Counted from the stretch's first letter, positions 15,904 to 24,005 are shown. The stretch is DNA of 64,000 bases from JAVBNA01 sp031551875 (GCA_031551875.1 JAVBNA010000016.1:4237-68236), one strand, 5' to 3'. Numbers and translations: made by a program. The notes: a model not told the origin generated them from the letters alone.

Positions 15904-17871
15904 TTAATTGGCCGTTATTGAAATAACCGCCTCGAGGTCGTCCGCAAATTTCTGAATGTTCGAGTTTAACTGATACAGGCTTTCTCCGGCTTTTCCAAAT
16001 ACACTGTTTTTTAAATAATTGCCGCTATTGATCAGAACCAGTTTTTCCTGACAGGTCAGTTCTTTTAGCTGCGAAAAGTATCCGCCCACGAGATAAGCCG
16101 TACTTTCCATCATCAGCAAGTCCATAATGACGGGCTTTAACTCAACAAAAACACCCACGATCAACTGGGGAATAGAAACGCCCATGATCTTCTCTATAAT
16201 ACTGAAGGGGTTCAGGTTAATGGTACGGCCGGTCAGCAATGCGTATAATTCCCTCACTGGCCAAGAGATAAAATTTAAAAATTCCCCCCAAGCATTGATC
16301 GCTCCGATTCCAAAATACGCAGTTAACAAGCCCGCGTTGGTCAAAAAAGAAATGATATCATGATCCACCACGAGATCCACACTTGCATGCACTGCCAAAA
16401 TGGCCGGGATGCGTATGGGCAACGTCGCAATCATACCTGTATACAAATAGTCACAGGCCTTTTCTCTCAAACTTTTTACCTGGTTGGTCGTATATATTGT
16501 CGACACATCTTCAAATTCGAGCTTGAGCGGAAGCATTTCCCGGTGAGAAAAGCTGTCAGGTTTTGCGCCATTATCAACCTTTTCTATAATCTCAGCCGCC
16601 TGCGCTATGTCGCATGAAAGCGCAATGACGTTTTTCCCAAGCACTTCCGAATTTTCTTTGAAGCACTGATTTATTTTTTCAAAACCCTCTATGAGCGAAG
16701 AAGGACTTGAGCCCACCTCGCGAAAGAGATTGAGCAACAAAATATCATTGACGTCTTCCGAGACTGCCTCTCCGATGGTGTCGCACCATCCTCCCAGCTT
16801 ATTTTTCAGTGCATTGGGCAATGCCCCTTTAATCGCCCCGGAAACCGTCTCCCTGATCTGTTTGGTAAAGGAATCGAACCGACCGGATCTTCCAAACGAA
16901 TCCTCGTTCAGAAGCTGATCCACCTGACCGGAAATCCAGTCAAACTCTGTTCGGTAGTTTTCCCCGTAACGCCCGAGGTTTGTTGCCATCGTCTTTACCT
17001 GTGGAAGATCCAGCTGAACCACGGCGGCGCCATTACCCTGCAATATCTCACCTGTGACCAAGTCACAAGCCACAAAATTCGCAAGCGAAATCCGCTGGGG
17101 CTCATTCCCCAGCGCCGCCCCTCTATGCTGTAAGGCAATATCATCCATATTCGCACCAAATATCCCTCGGTTTACCTGCACAATGCATCCAGGATAATTG
17201 AATATGTCTCCGCGGTCTCCCGCCTCGGAAATGCGATGAAGCACATCGCCGTCCGTACGCAGCTGAATAATGTTTGAATAATCCCCTCCCGGCTGAACCC
17301 GTCCCCGATCCATCGGCGCGCCGTTGACGGAAATGACCATAATATCCGGAAATTCAAGCCCGACAGCGACCGCGTCACCGCCGCCCAGCGAATTTCCTCC
17401 TGCCGCTGTCACTTGCCCGAGCTGAACCGTGGCGGGCTGCCCGGTCTTGGGATCTATGTAGGAAAAGGTTTTGTTTTGCAGATTGGACCGTACATATTTA
17501 CAGTAGTTTACGGCATCGTCATATTGAGGGTTGTGCTGCCCCAATGCGTTGCCCGCATTGATCGTAAGCCAGTCAGTGCCGCCATTGCTTCCCTGATAAA
17601 TAATGGCCATTTCTCCCGTTTGTACGTCCACGACCGTCATTGCGTTTAAGGAACTCGCATTATACTTGTCGCCCGGACAATCGACAATGACATACCGTCC
17701 AGGTTGTCCGTTGGCATCATTAAGGGGCATCCCCGAAAAGTTGTTACGGCCCGCTACACTCTCATTCCTTGCATCATTTGCACCGTTATTTGTATTGACA
17801 GGATCGAGATTCAGCGTGTATGCGTCATCACATGACCACTGAATGATATCCTGTTGACTAAAACTACTCAT
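15904..17871 (-). CDS. Lipase-domain toxin with N-terminal catalytic domain, probable T7SS substrate
   Basis: 655 residues, no signal peptide. An alpha/beta-hydrolase domain occupies about 55-260: nucleophile S161 in GGNSLGGGDA, candidate acid D207 or D209 in RTDGDVLHR and candidate His249 in ALQHRG. From about 285 the protein is predominantly helical (LDLPQVKTMATNLGRYGENY onward), with hydrophobic stretches about 478-500, 505-525 and 565-590. Catalytic domain first and helical LXG-like region second is the reverse of normal LXG toxins and matches the layout reported for the staphylococcal T7SS lipase TslA. It begins one base after the stop of a lipoprotein gene, which would be its immunity factor. 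The assignment as a secreted phospholipase is inference from motif, context and lack of a Sec signal. Confidence 0.7.
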   Translation of the reverse strand: MSSFSQQDIIQWSCDDAYTLNLDPVNTNNGANDARNESVAGRNNFSGMPLNDANGQPGRYVIVDCPGDKYNASSLNAMTVVDVQTGEMAIIYQGSNGGTDWLTINAGNALGQHNPQYDDAVNYCKYVRSNLQNKTFSYIDPKTGQPATVQLGQVTAAGGNSLGGGDAVAVGLEFPDIMVISVNGAPMDRGRVQPGGDYSNIIQLRTDGDVLHRISEAGDRGDIFNYPGCIVQVNRGIFGANMDDIALQHRGAALGNEPQRISLANFVACDLVTGEILQGNGAAVVQLDLPQVKTMATNLGRYGENYRTEFDWISGQVDQLLNEDSFGRSGRFDSFTKQIRETVSGAIKGALPNALKNKLGGWCDTIGEAVSEDVNDILLLNLFREVGSSPSSLIEGFEKINQCFKENSEVLGKNVIALSCDIAQAAEIIEKVDNGAKPDSFSHREMLPLKLEFEDVSTIYTTNQVKSLREKACDYLYTGMIATLPIRIPAILAVHASVDLVVDHDIISFLTNAGLLTAYFGIGAINAWGEFLNFISWPVRELYALLTGRTINLNPFSIIEKIMGVSIPQLIVGVFVELKPVIMDLLMMESTAYLVGGYFSQLKELTCQEKLVLINSGNYLKNSVFGKAGESLYQLNSNIQKFADDLEAVISITAN

Positions 17872-17872
17872 C

Positions 17873-18946
17873 TTATCCCGTCTCCTTCATGGAATTTTTC
17901 CCAGGTCTCAGGATATATCCAAGGTCAAACAGGCTCGATTGATAACCGTTGACCGCTTCGTTTCCAAGATAGGCCGGACTGAGCTTTAAATCCCAGTTTC
18001 CTGCAAAGACTGCATCGTATTGCGCTTCACAAAGGAAACTGCTCAACGCATTGTATACCTGTGCATAATATTCTCTTGTGATCGGTGTATCGGGATCAGT
18101 TTGATACACCCGCAGCGTGAAGGTATGCACACTGCCATCAAAACCGCTTTCCGTCAAAGCCTGTCTGATCTCCTGCGCGGTGGCGCTGCGGTGTTGCCTG
18201 CCATAAGCCAATATCTGAGAAATCCATCCCTCATCCTCAGCCTGACCAATGGTCACTGCCTGGATCGATGTTCCCGGAATCCCCCCATAATAGGCAATCT
18301 CTTCCGGCGGGGTGGCAAGCCCTTTTTCTAAAATGAATTCACCCAGCCGAGAAAATTCCTCCCAGTAGGCGTCTCTCACATATCCCGCCGCCATTTTATA
18401 TTCTAGCCGGTCTTTCTCTTCAATGCCCGCCTCCCTGTAATCATTTTCCTTCGGGGAGTAAAGCATCTGTGCAAAAAAACGCGGCGTTTCGGTGTGTTCA
18501 ACGGTAACCAGCAGCGTGTCATAGGGGTACGCGGCCGAAGCATAAACAAGCCGGATATGATCTAATTCATACTTTTCTTTCAGATAACTTTGAAGCTGCT
18601 CTTCTATCTTCAGCCAATTCTGCTCAGAATAGGTTCGCATTTTTACATTTTCCGCATTTTGCCGGCATGCTTCCTGATAGTCATCATAATATACAGCCTG
18701 TATAGTCTGGCCTGCTCCATTATTATCCGTATAAGAAACCTCTTTGACGCGAATCGCCTCCCCTGCACGGGGAATCGCCACTTTCATGGCCAGATAATTG
18801 GGATCTGCTCTGTCAACCCCCAATTGATACCCTGAAATGGTTTCTTCCCCCATTCCGTTCTGATTACCATAGTTCATTTTACACCCTCCTATCAAAAAAA
18901 TTATACATAAGAGCAACGCCAGCCCAACAGTCCATTTCATTCTCAT
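17873..18946 (-). CDS. Lipoprotein, probable immunity or partner of the downstream lipase
   Basis: 357 residues with a lipoprotein signal: MRMKWTVGLALLLCIIFLIG, then C at about 22 in LIGGC, followed by a polar linker. The mature part has no family I recognise. ATG lies nine bases after AAGGAG; the stop is one base before the lipase ATG, so the two are translationally linked. A lipid-anchored protein on the outer face of the membrane is where protection from an extracellular phospholipase would be needed, as with TilA for staphylococcal TslA. It is much larger than TilA and no sequence relation is claimed. Confidence 0.75.
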   Translation of the reverse strand: MRMKWTVGLALLLCIIFLIGGCKMNYGNQNGMGEETISGYQLGVDRADPNYLAMKVAIPRAGEAIRVKEVSYTDNNGAGQTIQAVYYDDYQEACRQNAENVKMRTYSEQNWLKIEEQLQSYLKEKYELDHIRLVYASAAYPYDTLLVTVEHTETPRFFAQMLYSPKENDYREAGIEEKDRLEYKMAAGYVRDAYWEEFSRLGEFILEKGLATPPEEIAYYGGIPGTSIQAVTIGQAEDEGWISQILAYGRQHRSATAQEIRQALTESGFDGSVHTFTLRVYQTDPDTPITREYYAQVYNALSSFLCEAQYDAVFAGNWDLKLSPAYLGNEAVNGYQSSLFDLGYILRPGKNSMKETG

Positions 18947-19191
18947 TATAATCGCTCCTTGGCTTTCTCCGGCGGAATTTTGTTCATAATAAAAATACCC
19001 GGCGGGAGATTTTCCGGTGCGGCTTCCGTTTTTACCGGAAGCCGCACCATCGTGCCATGCCCGCTTGCAGACCCATAGCCTTCACTCCCTTTTGGGGGAT
19101 AATGACAATGATCCCTGATGCCGGAACCGCTGGGCATGTCTGTTATTGTTTCAGCATTTTTAGAAACTGTATAAAACCCTCTGCGATACAT
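18946..19191 (-). CDS. Hypothetical 81-residue protein upstream of the lipoprotein
   Basis: An open frame ending TAATG so that its stop overlaps the lipoprotein start. Its last codons contain that gene's ribosome binding site. Composition is Gly/Pro/Ser-rich (MPSGSGIRDHCHYPPKGSEG, then GYGSASGHGTMVRLP) with no recognised family and a weak ribosome binding site, so it may be the tail of a lost gene. The overlap is the main reason to keep it. Confidence 0.35.
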   Translation of the reverse strand: MYRRGFYTVSKNAETITDMPSGSGIRDHCHYPPKGSEGYGSASGHGTMVRLPVKTEAAPENLPPGIFIMNKIPPEKAKERL

Positions 19192-19255
19192 TCCGTAACT
19201 GGCGCAAACTCGGTTGATTTTTCGTGATACAGATACAGATTGATGGGTTTTCGGG

Positions 19256-19299
19256 ACTTTCCCTTATTTCATTGTTTTGAGTAGTCAACCGGATGTAAG
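19256..19299. repeat. 44-bp direct repeat A, distal copy
   Basis: Identical to 20674-20717 except one base (43/44). It lies just beyond the last immunity gene of the displaced toxin unit, as the other copy does behind the first unit. Confidence 0.9.
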
Positions 19300-19313
19300 G
19301 AAAAGTCTATAGT

Positions 19314-19664
19314 TTACTGTTTCTTTAAAATATCAGCAATTGTAGTCTCCTTATTATCTACTAAATCATAGAATCCCATGTGAACATTATCTTCATATAG
19401 CCAGCATAAGTCTGTCCCATAAGGTGCATTAAAGATTTCTAAAATGACAGGAGCTATTTTAGAAATTGACTCCGCACCCAAGATCACAAAATTGTCACTA
19501 TTGTTGACATACGCTTCATCGTCTTCCGAAGAATATAGATTCCATCCATTGAGCTGTTGTATTGAACTTTTTTCCCTAAAAGAGTATTTCACAGGTTTTC
19601 CCGAAATAATATTTTTAGAAACCAGAAAACCACCATATGCACTATTATCTATTCTCATCCTCAT
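19314..19664 (-). CDS. DUF2185 (Imm33-like) immunity protein
   Basis: 116 residues: SAYGGFLVSKNIISGKPVKY, REKSSIQQLNGWNLYSSEDD, EAYVNNSDNFVILGAESISK and EIFNAPYGTDLCW follow the DUF2185 pattern of an N-terminal strand, the W-x(3)-S-x-E-D-(D/E) motif and the 'NAP-x-G' turn. Such proteins commonly act as immunity factors in polymorphic toxin loci. It overlaps the ankyrin gene by 20 bases. Because the toxin tip just upstream is a nuclease with an ankyrin gene directly coupled to it, this second gene may protect against a different, lost tip. Confidence 0.75.
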   Translation of the reverse strand: MRMRIDNSAYGGFLVSKNIISGKPVKYSFREKSSIQQLNGWNLYSSEDDEAYVNNSDNFVILGAESISKIAPVILEIFNAPYGTDLCWLYEDNVHMGFYDLVDNKETTIADILKKQ

Positions 19665-20226
19665 ACTCCTTAATTATTTCTATCATACTATTTCTCCACG
19701 AATACTCATTCATATAATCTAGGCAAGATTTCCCAAAGATATCTTGATGCTTATAATCAGCACCACAATCTAAAAGATATCGGTATATACCCCTCATGTC
19801 ATCTGTGGATAACTTTGTTATTGTTATTGAATATTTTAATGGAACGGCACTATACTTATCCTTACCATTAATATTAATCCCTGATTGCACCAATATTTTT
19901 GTCATTTCTAGCATGTACTCTACTGAAGGTCTTAACACATTGAAGTAAAATATATGTAATGCATTTCTTTCATCCCTCTTATCGGTAAAATTAATATTAA
20001 CCCCTTCAGAAATCAAAAATTTTACTATTTTTAATTTTTCATCCGGGTTTTTATCATTGGCCAATGCAAGACATAATAAATTCATCCCTAAATTATCATT
20101 TACTTCATTAGCATTCCCAGAATAGAAATCTTTAAATTGCTCATATGTACCATCTCTTGCGGCATCAAAGATATTTGTAATTTTCAAAAGATTTTCTCCT
20201 TCCCATAAAATTCCTAAGTCACTCAT
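19645..20226 (-). CDS. Ankyrin-repeat immunity protein
   Basis: 193 residues forming about four ankyrin repeats (LLCLALANDKNPDEKLKIVKF, NALHIFYFNV, YLLDCGADYKHQDIFGKSCL). Its ATG overlaps the stop of the displaced nuclease tip (ATGA), the tight coupling expected of a toxin and its cognate antidote. Ankyrin proteins are frequent immunity partners of HNH/ENDO VII-type toxins. Cytoplasmic, with no signal peptide. Base composition here is far more AT-rich than the secretion genes upstream, suggesting recent acquisition. Confidence 0.75.
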   Translation of the reverse strand: MSDLGILWEGENLLKITNIFDAARDGTYEQFKDFYSGNANEVNDNLGMNLLCLALANDKNPDEKLKIVKFLISEGVNINFTDKRDERNALHIFYFNVLRPSVEYMLEMTKILVQSGININGKDKYSAVPLKYSITITKLSTDDMRGIYRYLLDCGADYKHQDIFGKSCLDYMNEYSWRNSMIEIIKEYEDENR

Positions 20227-20630
20227 TCATACTTGTGACTTCTATTAGCTGATGGATTTTCTAACCTATAATTATCTGGGTCAAATTGAAATTCTTTTAG
20301 GTCATCAAGTGTTATTTCTCCATTTTTGTATTTCTGGAACATATCTTTATAGCTATTACCTGATTTATGTCCAAAGTCTACCACATCTTTTCTGGGCTGT
20401 CCGGGCTTCCAATCAATAACATCACCAGTATTTGGGTCACGCAATACTCCATCAGGGTCAACGTTTTTATTATACACATCTTTTTCAAATTGAAGTTTTT
20501 TATCCCCAGAAAGCGTAGGTCTTCCATTTGGTTTTCCGTCTTTAATATAAGGACCATTTTCCAATGGTTTAGCTCCACCAAACCCCTCACCAATATCCCC
20601 AATAACGTCATCGGCCGCCTTTGTCTTGCT
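20223..20630 (-). pseudogene. Displaced toxin tip: GH-E (HNH/ENDO VII-type) nuclease domain without its N-terminal delivery part
   Basis: An open frame of 135 residues that begins SKTKAADDVIGDIGE, the very residues preceding the tip of the intact LXG toxin. It continues into a nuclease domain with VVDFGHKSGNSYKDMFQKY, KNGEITLDDLKEFQ and the end DNYRLENPSANRSHKYE, the signature of the GH-E family (catalytic G-H and E plus a C-terminal SHKYE). A stop lies four codons before SKTK, so no LXG domain is attached. A TTG at 20564 after GGTGGAG could start a short cytosolic version. Best read as an orphan module stored for recombination with the full-length gene. Confidence 0.8.
20586..20630. repeat. 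45-bp repeat B, copy in the displaced tip
   Basis: Perfect 45/45 match to 21473-21517. It encodes KTKAADDVIGDIGE at the start of the orphan tip and would serve as the 5' crossover point for tip exchange. Confidence 0.95.
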
Positions 20631-20673
20631 GTGTAATAATTACATGCCTTTCACTCCAGTTGACCTCTTGCAG

Positions 20674-20717
20674 ACTTTCCCTTATTTCATTGTTTTGAGT
20701 AGTCAAGCGGATGTAAG
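20674..20717. repeat. 44-bp direct repeat A, proximal copy
   Basis: 43/44 match to 19256-19299. It follows the immunity gene of the intact LXG toxin. No reading frame crosses it, and a role as a 3' crossover region is inferred. Confidence 0.9.
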
Positions 20718-20835
20718 AAACATCATACAAACCTGTCTGTCTTCCAAAACATACCAATTCCTTTGCGATTATGTCAATTTTGACTTAAACTATCTGCTAA
20801 AACTGCTCAAAATCTACTACAGATATCCTAATTCC

Positions 20836-21069
20836 TTACTCAAATATAATTTGAACCGTATTTTCATTAGTGTTTCGTTTTACCTGCTCTATAATATTAA
20901 TTACTTGTTCCACCGTTACTTTTTCATCCTGATGAGGTGGGTCCCACATTTTCATTGAATCTTTGTATACTACAAATTTATTTCCAACCAACATTTCTCC
21001 CTCTCCTTTTAGTACATAGCCATTTTCTAAATCAAATTTAATATAAGAGTTGCTTCCTTTAATTTTCAT
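20836..21069 (-). CDS. Imm74-like immunity protein for the LXG/CD38-like toxin
   Basis: 77 residues from MKIKGSNSYIKFDLENG, continuing GEMLVGNKFVVYKDSMKMW and ending NTNENTVQIIFE. This resembles the Imm74 family from memory, so the family name is moderate confidence. The start at 21069 is five bases past the toxin stop and has GAGAGGTGA upstream; a longer frame would overlap the toxin. Position directly behind the toxin tip is the strongest evidence that it is the cognate antidote. Confidence 0.65.
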   Translation of the reverse strand: MKIKGSNSYIKFDLENGYVLKGEGEMLVGNKFVVYKDSMKMWDPPHQDEKVTVEQVINIIEQVKRNTNENTVQIIFE

Positions 21070-21073
21070 TTTA

Positions 21074-22651
21074 TCACCTCTCAAAAATAATGGTTTCAAC
21101 CCCTGTTTTAGGGTCAATTGTTGTTATCTTAGTAACATTTGGATTTTCTATTAGCCTAGGGAGTTCAACATTCTCCCATATGTTTCCGGGTCTTAATTCA
21201 GAACCAACAACAGCCCTTATTTCTCCTGAAACTTGTTCTGCATATGCTCCCGATGCCAAATCCCATGCTTCCATTGATGACGGATTATTAAATTCCCATT
21301 CTGGCATCGTAATCTTTTTATTGGCTATTGTTGATTCTAAAGTTACACCACCTTTTCCTTCGGCTATGTTGGCTGCGACATCTGCACCTCCAACTCCATC
21401 TGTTCTACCTGACCAGAAAAATGCTTCGTCAGGATTAGTTTTTAGTTGTGGTCTGATTTCTTCAATATTAAACTCACCAATATCCCCAATAACGTCATCG
21501 GCCGCCTTTGTCTTGCTCAGCTTGCCCATCACATACTTACCCGCACAGGCTGAGACCGCGCCAAACCCAAAGTTCATCGCAATCCCGCCCAGCGTGATCT
21601 GTTCGTCGTTGTAGGACTGCTGCAGCACATAGGTCAGCGTGTTTTCCGCGCCGCCCAGCCCGGCCGTCACAAGATAACCGCCGCCCATCATTTCGGCCGC
21701 GGCACCAGACCCGCCGGAAATCGCGCCGCCGATCACGCCCCACATAAAACCGTCGGCCATCGCGCTCACGACATCTCCGCCTGTGGCATAGGCAATCACG
21801 CCGCTTGACGCCAGACCCAGTCCGCCGCCAATCAATGCGCCGGTCAGCGCGCCCGAAGCAATTCCGTGTACGGTAAGCAGAATTCCACCCGCCGCACCAC
21901 CGGTCGCCACTGTCACCGCAATCAATCCCGCAATGATCACCGCGCCAATCAAAATTTTAGCCCAGTCCTCCTGATACCATTTCAGCTCTTTATATATCTT
22001 GTAGAGCTCCTTAGCCTTCGTTGCGTAATCGTCATCTGTGTTTTCAAACGGAATAATCTTTTCCGTGTATATCCGGTCAAGATATTCAAGCTCTGTTTTG
22101 AGCTTCTTCGCACAGCCCGGAATCACCGAATCCAGAAGGTGGGTAATTTTCCGATAGTTGTTTTCTTCCGCCGCACGTTCCGCGTCGGTCTGTTTCCCGA
22201 GGATATCCCATGTCCCATGAATTCGGCCTCGGTAGCGCCAGCTTAAATTCCCCACACGGTCACATGCCCAGCCAATCTCCAGCTTATTTTTCCAGATATC
22301 GTCGCGATCCACGCGCACCATCTGTGCCGCATTCACCGGCCTTACATAGCTCTGCATATCATAGCTGTAGCCCGCAAATACATCCCGGAGGCTGTTAAGG
22401 GTAGTGTAGCACTTATTTAAATCCTTAGCAAGATCTTCACGAAGCGCCCGCAGCTCGGCATTGGCCTGCCCTGCGTCCGTTTGCAGAATGGCCGTTGTCC
22501 GGTTGACCGCTTCCAGCATCGACTCCACGACCGCGCTGTATTTTCCTGCCCCGTCTGCAATGGAGTCCACCGCAGAAAAATTCACTTTAATATCCCGCTT
22601 CATAGGAGGTGGCATATCTGTACAGGAATCCCTGCAGACAGGCCATTTCAC
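21074..22651 (-). CDS. LXG-type polymorphic toxin with CD38/ADP-ribosyl-cyclase-like C-terminal tip
   Basis: 525 residues from GTG at 22651. Start choice is open: ATG codons at 22615 and 22603 (MKRDIKVNFSAV) fit the family N-terminus better, but none has a strong ribosome binding site. Helical LXG-like domain about 17-225; Gly/Ala-rich hydrophobic pretoxin region about 232-375; conserved junction SKTKAADDVIGDIGE 379-393; tip 394-525. The tip aligns by eye with human CD38: FFWSG (W413, cf. W125), TLEST (E439, cf. E146), NNPSSMEAW (W463, cf. W189), ENVEL (E496, cf. E226). I infer an NAD+-consuming toxin secreted through the neighbouring T7SS into rival bacteria. It follows WXG100, DUF4176 and two small partner genes, a standard LXG operon order. 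Confidence 0.85.
   Translation of the reverse strand: MKWPVCRDSCTDMPPPMKRDIKVNFSAVDSIADGAGKYSAVVESMLEAVNRTTAILQTDAGQANAELRALREDLAKDLNKCYTTLNSLRDVFAGYSYDMQSYVRPVNAAQMVRVDRDDIWKNKLEIGWACDRVGNLSWRYRGRIHGTWDILGKQTDAERAAEENNYRKITHLLDSVIPGCAKKLKTELEYLDRIYTEKIIPFENTDDDYATKAKELYKIYKELKWYQEDWAKILIGAVIIAGLIAVTVATGGAAGGILLTVHGIASGALTGALIGGGLGLASSGVIAYATGGDVVSAMADGFMWGVIGGAISGGSGAAAEMMGGGYLVTAGLGGAENTLTYVLQQSYNDEQITLGGIAMNFGFGAVSACAGKYVMGKLSKTKAADDVIGDIGEFNIEEIRPQLKTNPDEAFFWSGRTDGVGGADVAANIAEGKGGVTLESTIANKKITMPEWEFNNPSSMEAWDLASGAYAEQVSGEIRAVVGSELRPGNIWENVELPRLIENPNVTKITTIDPKTGVETIIFER
21473..21517. repeat. 45-bp repeat B, copy in the intact LXG toxin gene
   Basis: Perfect match to 20586-20630. It lies exactly at the boundary between delivery part and toxin tip. 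Confidence 0.95.
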
Positions 22652-22693
22652 CGCCTTTTTCTTATTTTAGGAGATTCTCTTTCACTTTTGCAT

Positions 22694-22903
22694 TCAACTG
22701 AAGTGGTAAGAATTAAGATCGGAAATCAGGTTTTGACAGTGCCGTTTCATATTGTCCACAAGTTCCTGAATTTCTTCCCGGGCATCCGCATTTTCAAAAT
22801 CCATTTCATCAAAATTCTTTTGAAGGTCGGATATGACCTGCTGAATCTCACCGACACAGCCGCTGACGATCCCCCGGGCACTGCCCGCTGTACATTTTCC
22901 CAT
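22694..22903 (-). CDS. Small helical LXG-partner-like protein
   Basis: 69 residues, mostly helical, with a VSGCVGEIQQVISDLQKNFD core and no signal peptide. Its ATG overlaps the stop of the preceding gene (TAATG), and it lies directly before the LXG toxin. Known LXG toxins need one or two small helical proteins (Lap-type) encoded immediately upstream that bind the LXG domain and act as targeting factors. Length and place fit this, though sequence identity to a named family is not established. Confidence 0.65.
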   Translation of the reverse strand: MGKCTAGSARGIVSGCVGEIQQVISDLQKNFDEMDFENADAREEIQELVDNMKRHCQNLISDLNSYHFS

Positions 22904-23223
22904 TATTGGTCACCGCCCTGTCCCATACCCTGCATGATCTGCTCGGTGAACTGCCTGTCGATTCCCTCAAACGCATTCACCGTGTCAATCAGCGCGTAAT
23001 AGAATTTTTCGGTCTTGGTGAAAAGGCCGGGCACAAATTTTCCTGCCAGGTCGTCCAGCGTCTTTTTAGACTGTGTCGCGAAATCGGAGTTGAACCCGTC
23101 AAGACAGCCGGAAGCACCCTGAATGAATGTGTTTGAACCTTCCCCCAATACGGAGAAAGCGTCGGTTAACACCCGGATCTCGGTTTTCAGCGCTTCATGC
23201 GATATTTTAATCTGATCGCTCAT
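22903..23223 (-). CDS. WXG100-like LXG-partner protein
   Basis: About 106 residues, MSDQIKISHEALKTEIRVL then a helical hairpin with GASGCLDGFNSDFATQSKK at the turn region. Size and helix-turn-helix layout match small T7SS partner or WXG100-like proteins such as Lap2 and the TIGR04197 type. ATG at 23223 has GGAG seven bases upstream; a GTG one codon earlier is possible. Lies five bases behind the DUF4176 gene and overlaps the next gene by one base. Confidence 0.65.
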   Translation of the reverse strand: MSDQIKISHEALKTEIRVLTDAFSVLGEGSNTFIQGASGCLDGFNSDFATQSKKTLDDLAGKFVPGLFTKTEKFYYALIDTVNAFEGIDRQFTEQIMQGMGQGGDQ

Positions 23224-23227
23224 CACG

Positions 23228-23902
23228 TTACTCCTCCCTGATTCGTCTGTTCAGAGCCTCCAGCTCCTCCTGCCCCGCAAAAACCACCGAATGCTTGTGT
23301 TTCTCCAACACAAGCTCCTTCTTCTGTTCAAAAATATAGGCATCGTCCGCGCCGTCGCTGTATCCCCGAAACACAAGCCTCTCCACTGAGCCAGGAGTAA
23401 AGTGGATATACGCGGGATGCCTGGCGTTGCCCACCGGGTAGATGGATCCGGCGTATGGGAAATATACCGGAATTTCATCATAGTATAAAAACCGGTTGGT
23501 CACAACCACTCGAAACTGTTCCGCCGACTCCAGTCCCTGAATCTGAGAAAACATCTCTTTGCGCAAATCCACAACCGACCCCAGAGGCAAAATCGGATCA
23601 AGAAGATCCACGATGACCGACAGAACCTTTCTCATTTGTATATGTATCAGGACAATGTCCTTATGATTTTTCTGTTTGAGTGTACACGTGTCATCGCTGA
23701 CCATAAACTCCACGTCATCGAGCTCCACATGTCCCCTCCCCTCCACAATGCATTGATTGCAGCGATGGAAAAAGGGCAGTTTTTCCTGAAAGCTCTGTCC
23801 CAGGTGAACCAGAGCCTGTACATGGTCGGGATCTAAAAATTCAAGCCCGCCTACCGCTTCCTTCAGAAGCTTTATATTCATCTCCATGATTTTTGAATCC
23901 AT
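23228..23902 (-). CDS. DUF4176-containing T7SS accessory protein
   Basis: 224 residues. The N-terminal half (1-105) is of no recognised family. The C-terminal half fits DUF4176: ILPLGSVVDLRK, then FRVVVTNRFLYYDEIPVYF, YAGSIYPVGN and SVERLVFRGYSDGADD, mirroring the LP-x-GSVV ... Y-x-G-x-x-YP-x-GN ... V-x-F-x-GY-x-D pattern. DUF4176 genes recur in LXG operons with unknown role. ATG follows AAAGGAG. About 100 bases with a hairpin separate it from the WXG100 gene. Confidence 0.75.
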   Translation of the reverse strand: MDSKIMEMNIKLLKEAVGGLEFLDPDHVQALVHLGQSFQEKLPFFHRCNQCIVEGRGHVELDDVEFMVSDDTCTLKQKNHKDIVLIHIQMRKVLSVIVDLLDPILPLGSVVDLRKEMFSQIQGLESAEQFRVVVTNRFLYYDEIPVYFPYAGSIYPVGNARHPAYIHFTPGSVERLVFRGYSDGADDAYIFEQKKELVLEKHKHSVVFAGQEELEALNRRIREE

Positions 23903-23953
23903 AAATAAGCTCCTTTTGTTTTACGCCGTGCCGGTATATCGGTGCGGCGAATG

Positions 23954-23983
23954 TCCGGCAGGCGCATCCTTGCGCCCGCCGGA
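23954..23983 (-). terminator. Hairpin between the WXG100 gene and the effector operon
   Basis: Stem TCCGGC(A)GGCGC / GCGCC(C)GCCGGA (23954-23965 with 23972-23983). It lacks a long U-tract, so it may attenuate transcription or protect the WXG100 mRNA, allowing WXG100 to outnumber the downstream effector proteins. Confidence 0.45.
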
Positions 23984-24005
23984 TTTGCATACGCGCATGT
24001 ACGGT

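Noticed and set aside
18946..19191. The 81-residue frame as a PAAR-type spike protein
   Set aside because: It is Gly/Ser-rich and located in a toxin locus, but lacks the PAAR motif pattern and expected length, so it was left as hypothetical.
20378..20611. Minus-strand open frame in another phase across the displaced toxin tip
   Set aside because: It overlaps the GH-E nuclease frame, which has clear family motifs and shares the repeat B reading phase with the LXG toxin.
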